Source: Chlorobiota bacterium
GTDB taxonomy: Bacteria > Bacteroidota > Ignavibacteria > SZUA-365 > JAADGX01
NCBI GenBank assembly: GCA_013152135.1
Contig: JAADGX010000102.1
Location: 1 to 15,033 of the forward strand
Length of the DNA: 15,033 nt
Reading direction: 5' to 3'
This document shows, piece by piece, positions 14,914-15,033 of the stretch. The position numbers and the translations under genes were made by a program. Below the pieces are notes generated by a model that made no database searches, was not told the DNA's origin, and was given only the letters and a program-made list of their open reading frames with translations. The first letter of the stretch is position 1. Each line of letters begins with the position of its first letter.

Positions 14914-15033
14914 ATGAATTCTTTGAGACTCTTGCTTTTGGTATGTCTGACGATCCCGGCGCTCATCGTAACCACCGGGGTTGCTTCCGCACAGGATCTC
15001 CCCACCCAGACCTCGACCATGTTCAGCGGCTCC
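14914..15033 (+). CDS. Start of an exported protein, truncated by the window end
   Basis: Forty codons run from the ATG at 14914 to the window edge without a stop. The first 26 residues (MNSLRLLLLVCLTIPALIVT followed by TGVASA) are a clear Sec signal peptide with an ASA cleavage site before QD. The visible mature part is only QDLPTQTSTMFSGS, which is too short to name a family. TMFSGS at a mature N-terminus recalls proteins in which a CxxCH heme motif follows shortly, but this cannot be checked here. GGGGA (14902-14906) lies 7 nt before the ATG. It is downstream of the terminator and a 274-bp gap, so it may not belong to the metal operon. Confidence 0.7.
   Translation, partial: MNSLRLLLLVCLTIPALIVTTGVASAQDLPTQTSTMFSGS

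Noticed and set aside
14642..15020. Minus-strand open frames after the ATPase
   Set aside because: They lie over the terminator, the gap and the start of the exported gene. I see no convincing ribosome site or family pattern.
1..15033. tRNA, rRNA, CRISPR arrays, insertion sequences or phage genes
   Set aside because: I found no transposase, integrase, regularly spaced repeats or structural RNA pattern on either strand.

Overview
All the genes I can support in this window lie on the + strand, and nearly all of them belong to a metal-resistance island. The organism is a Gram-negative (two-membrane) bacterium: two sets of tripartite RND efflux genes are present, with outer-membrane TolC-type channels, lipoprotein-type periplasmic adaptors and inner-membrane pumps. 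GC content looks a little above half, and most genes have purine-rich Shine-Dalgarno sites. I cannot name the phylum. The signal peptide and following TMFSGS residues of the last, truncated gene recall secreted proteins of FCB-type bacteria, but that is a weak hint.

Layout. (1) Positions 1-5257 hold a first CzcCBA set: the 3' part of a CzcC-like outer-membrane factor, a short His-repeat adaptor lipoprotein that lacks the usual alpha-hairpin, and a CzcA-like HME-RND pump. (2) After a strong inverted repeat comes a PII-like protein gene (5439-5780). (3) A 303-bp gap (5781-6083) carries a 15-bp palindrome that looks like an operator. (4) A second, complete CzcCBA set follows (6084-11671). Its adaptor overlaps the channel gene by 4 bp and has a normal hairpin. 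(5) A second PII-like gene follows (11785-12123), again just after its pump. (6) A small two-domain HMA metallochaperone-like protein (12289-12759) sits 17 bp before a P-type ATPase (12777-14639). The ATPase carries the SPC and HEGST motifs of the P1B-4 (Co/Zn/Cd-type) subgroup. (7) A compact terminator follows the ATPase, then a 274-bp gap, then the start of an exported protein that runs off the window.

How it may work. The ATPase would move divalent metal from cytosol to periplasm. The RND systems would carry periplasmic metal across the outer membrane, and the His-rich adaptor could collect it. The two PII-like proteins sit beside the pumps as in the described PII-NG group, whose genes are linked to heavy-metal RND transporters. 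They are presumably nucleotide- or metal-responsive regulators of the pumps, but that is inference. Both pumps lack the methionine triad of CusA, so divalent cations are more likely than Cu+/Ag+. No regulator gene (MerR, ArsR, TetR or two-component) is visible in the window.

The most interesting points are the repeated pump-plus-PII module, whose two PII paralogues have each lost a different ATP-contacting arginine; the hairpin-less His-repeat adaptor; the detached HMA protein next to a P1B-4 ATPase; and the operator-like palindrome before the second set.
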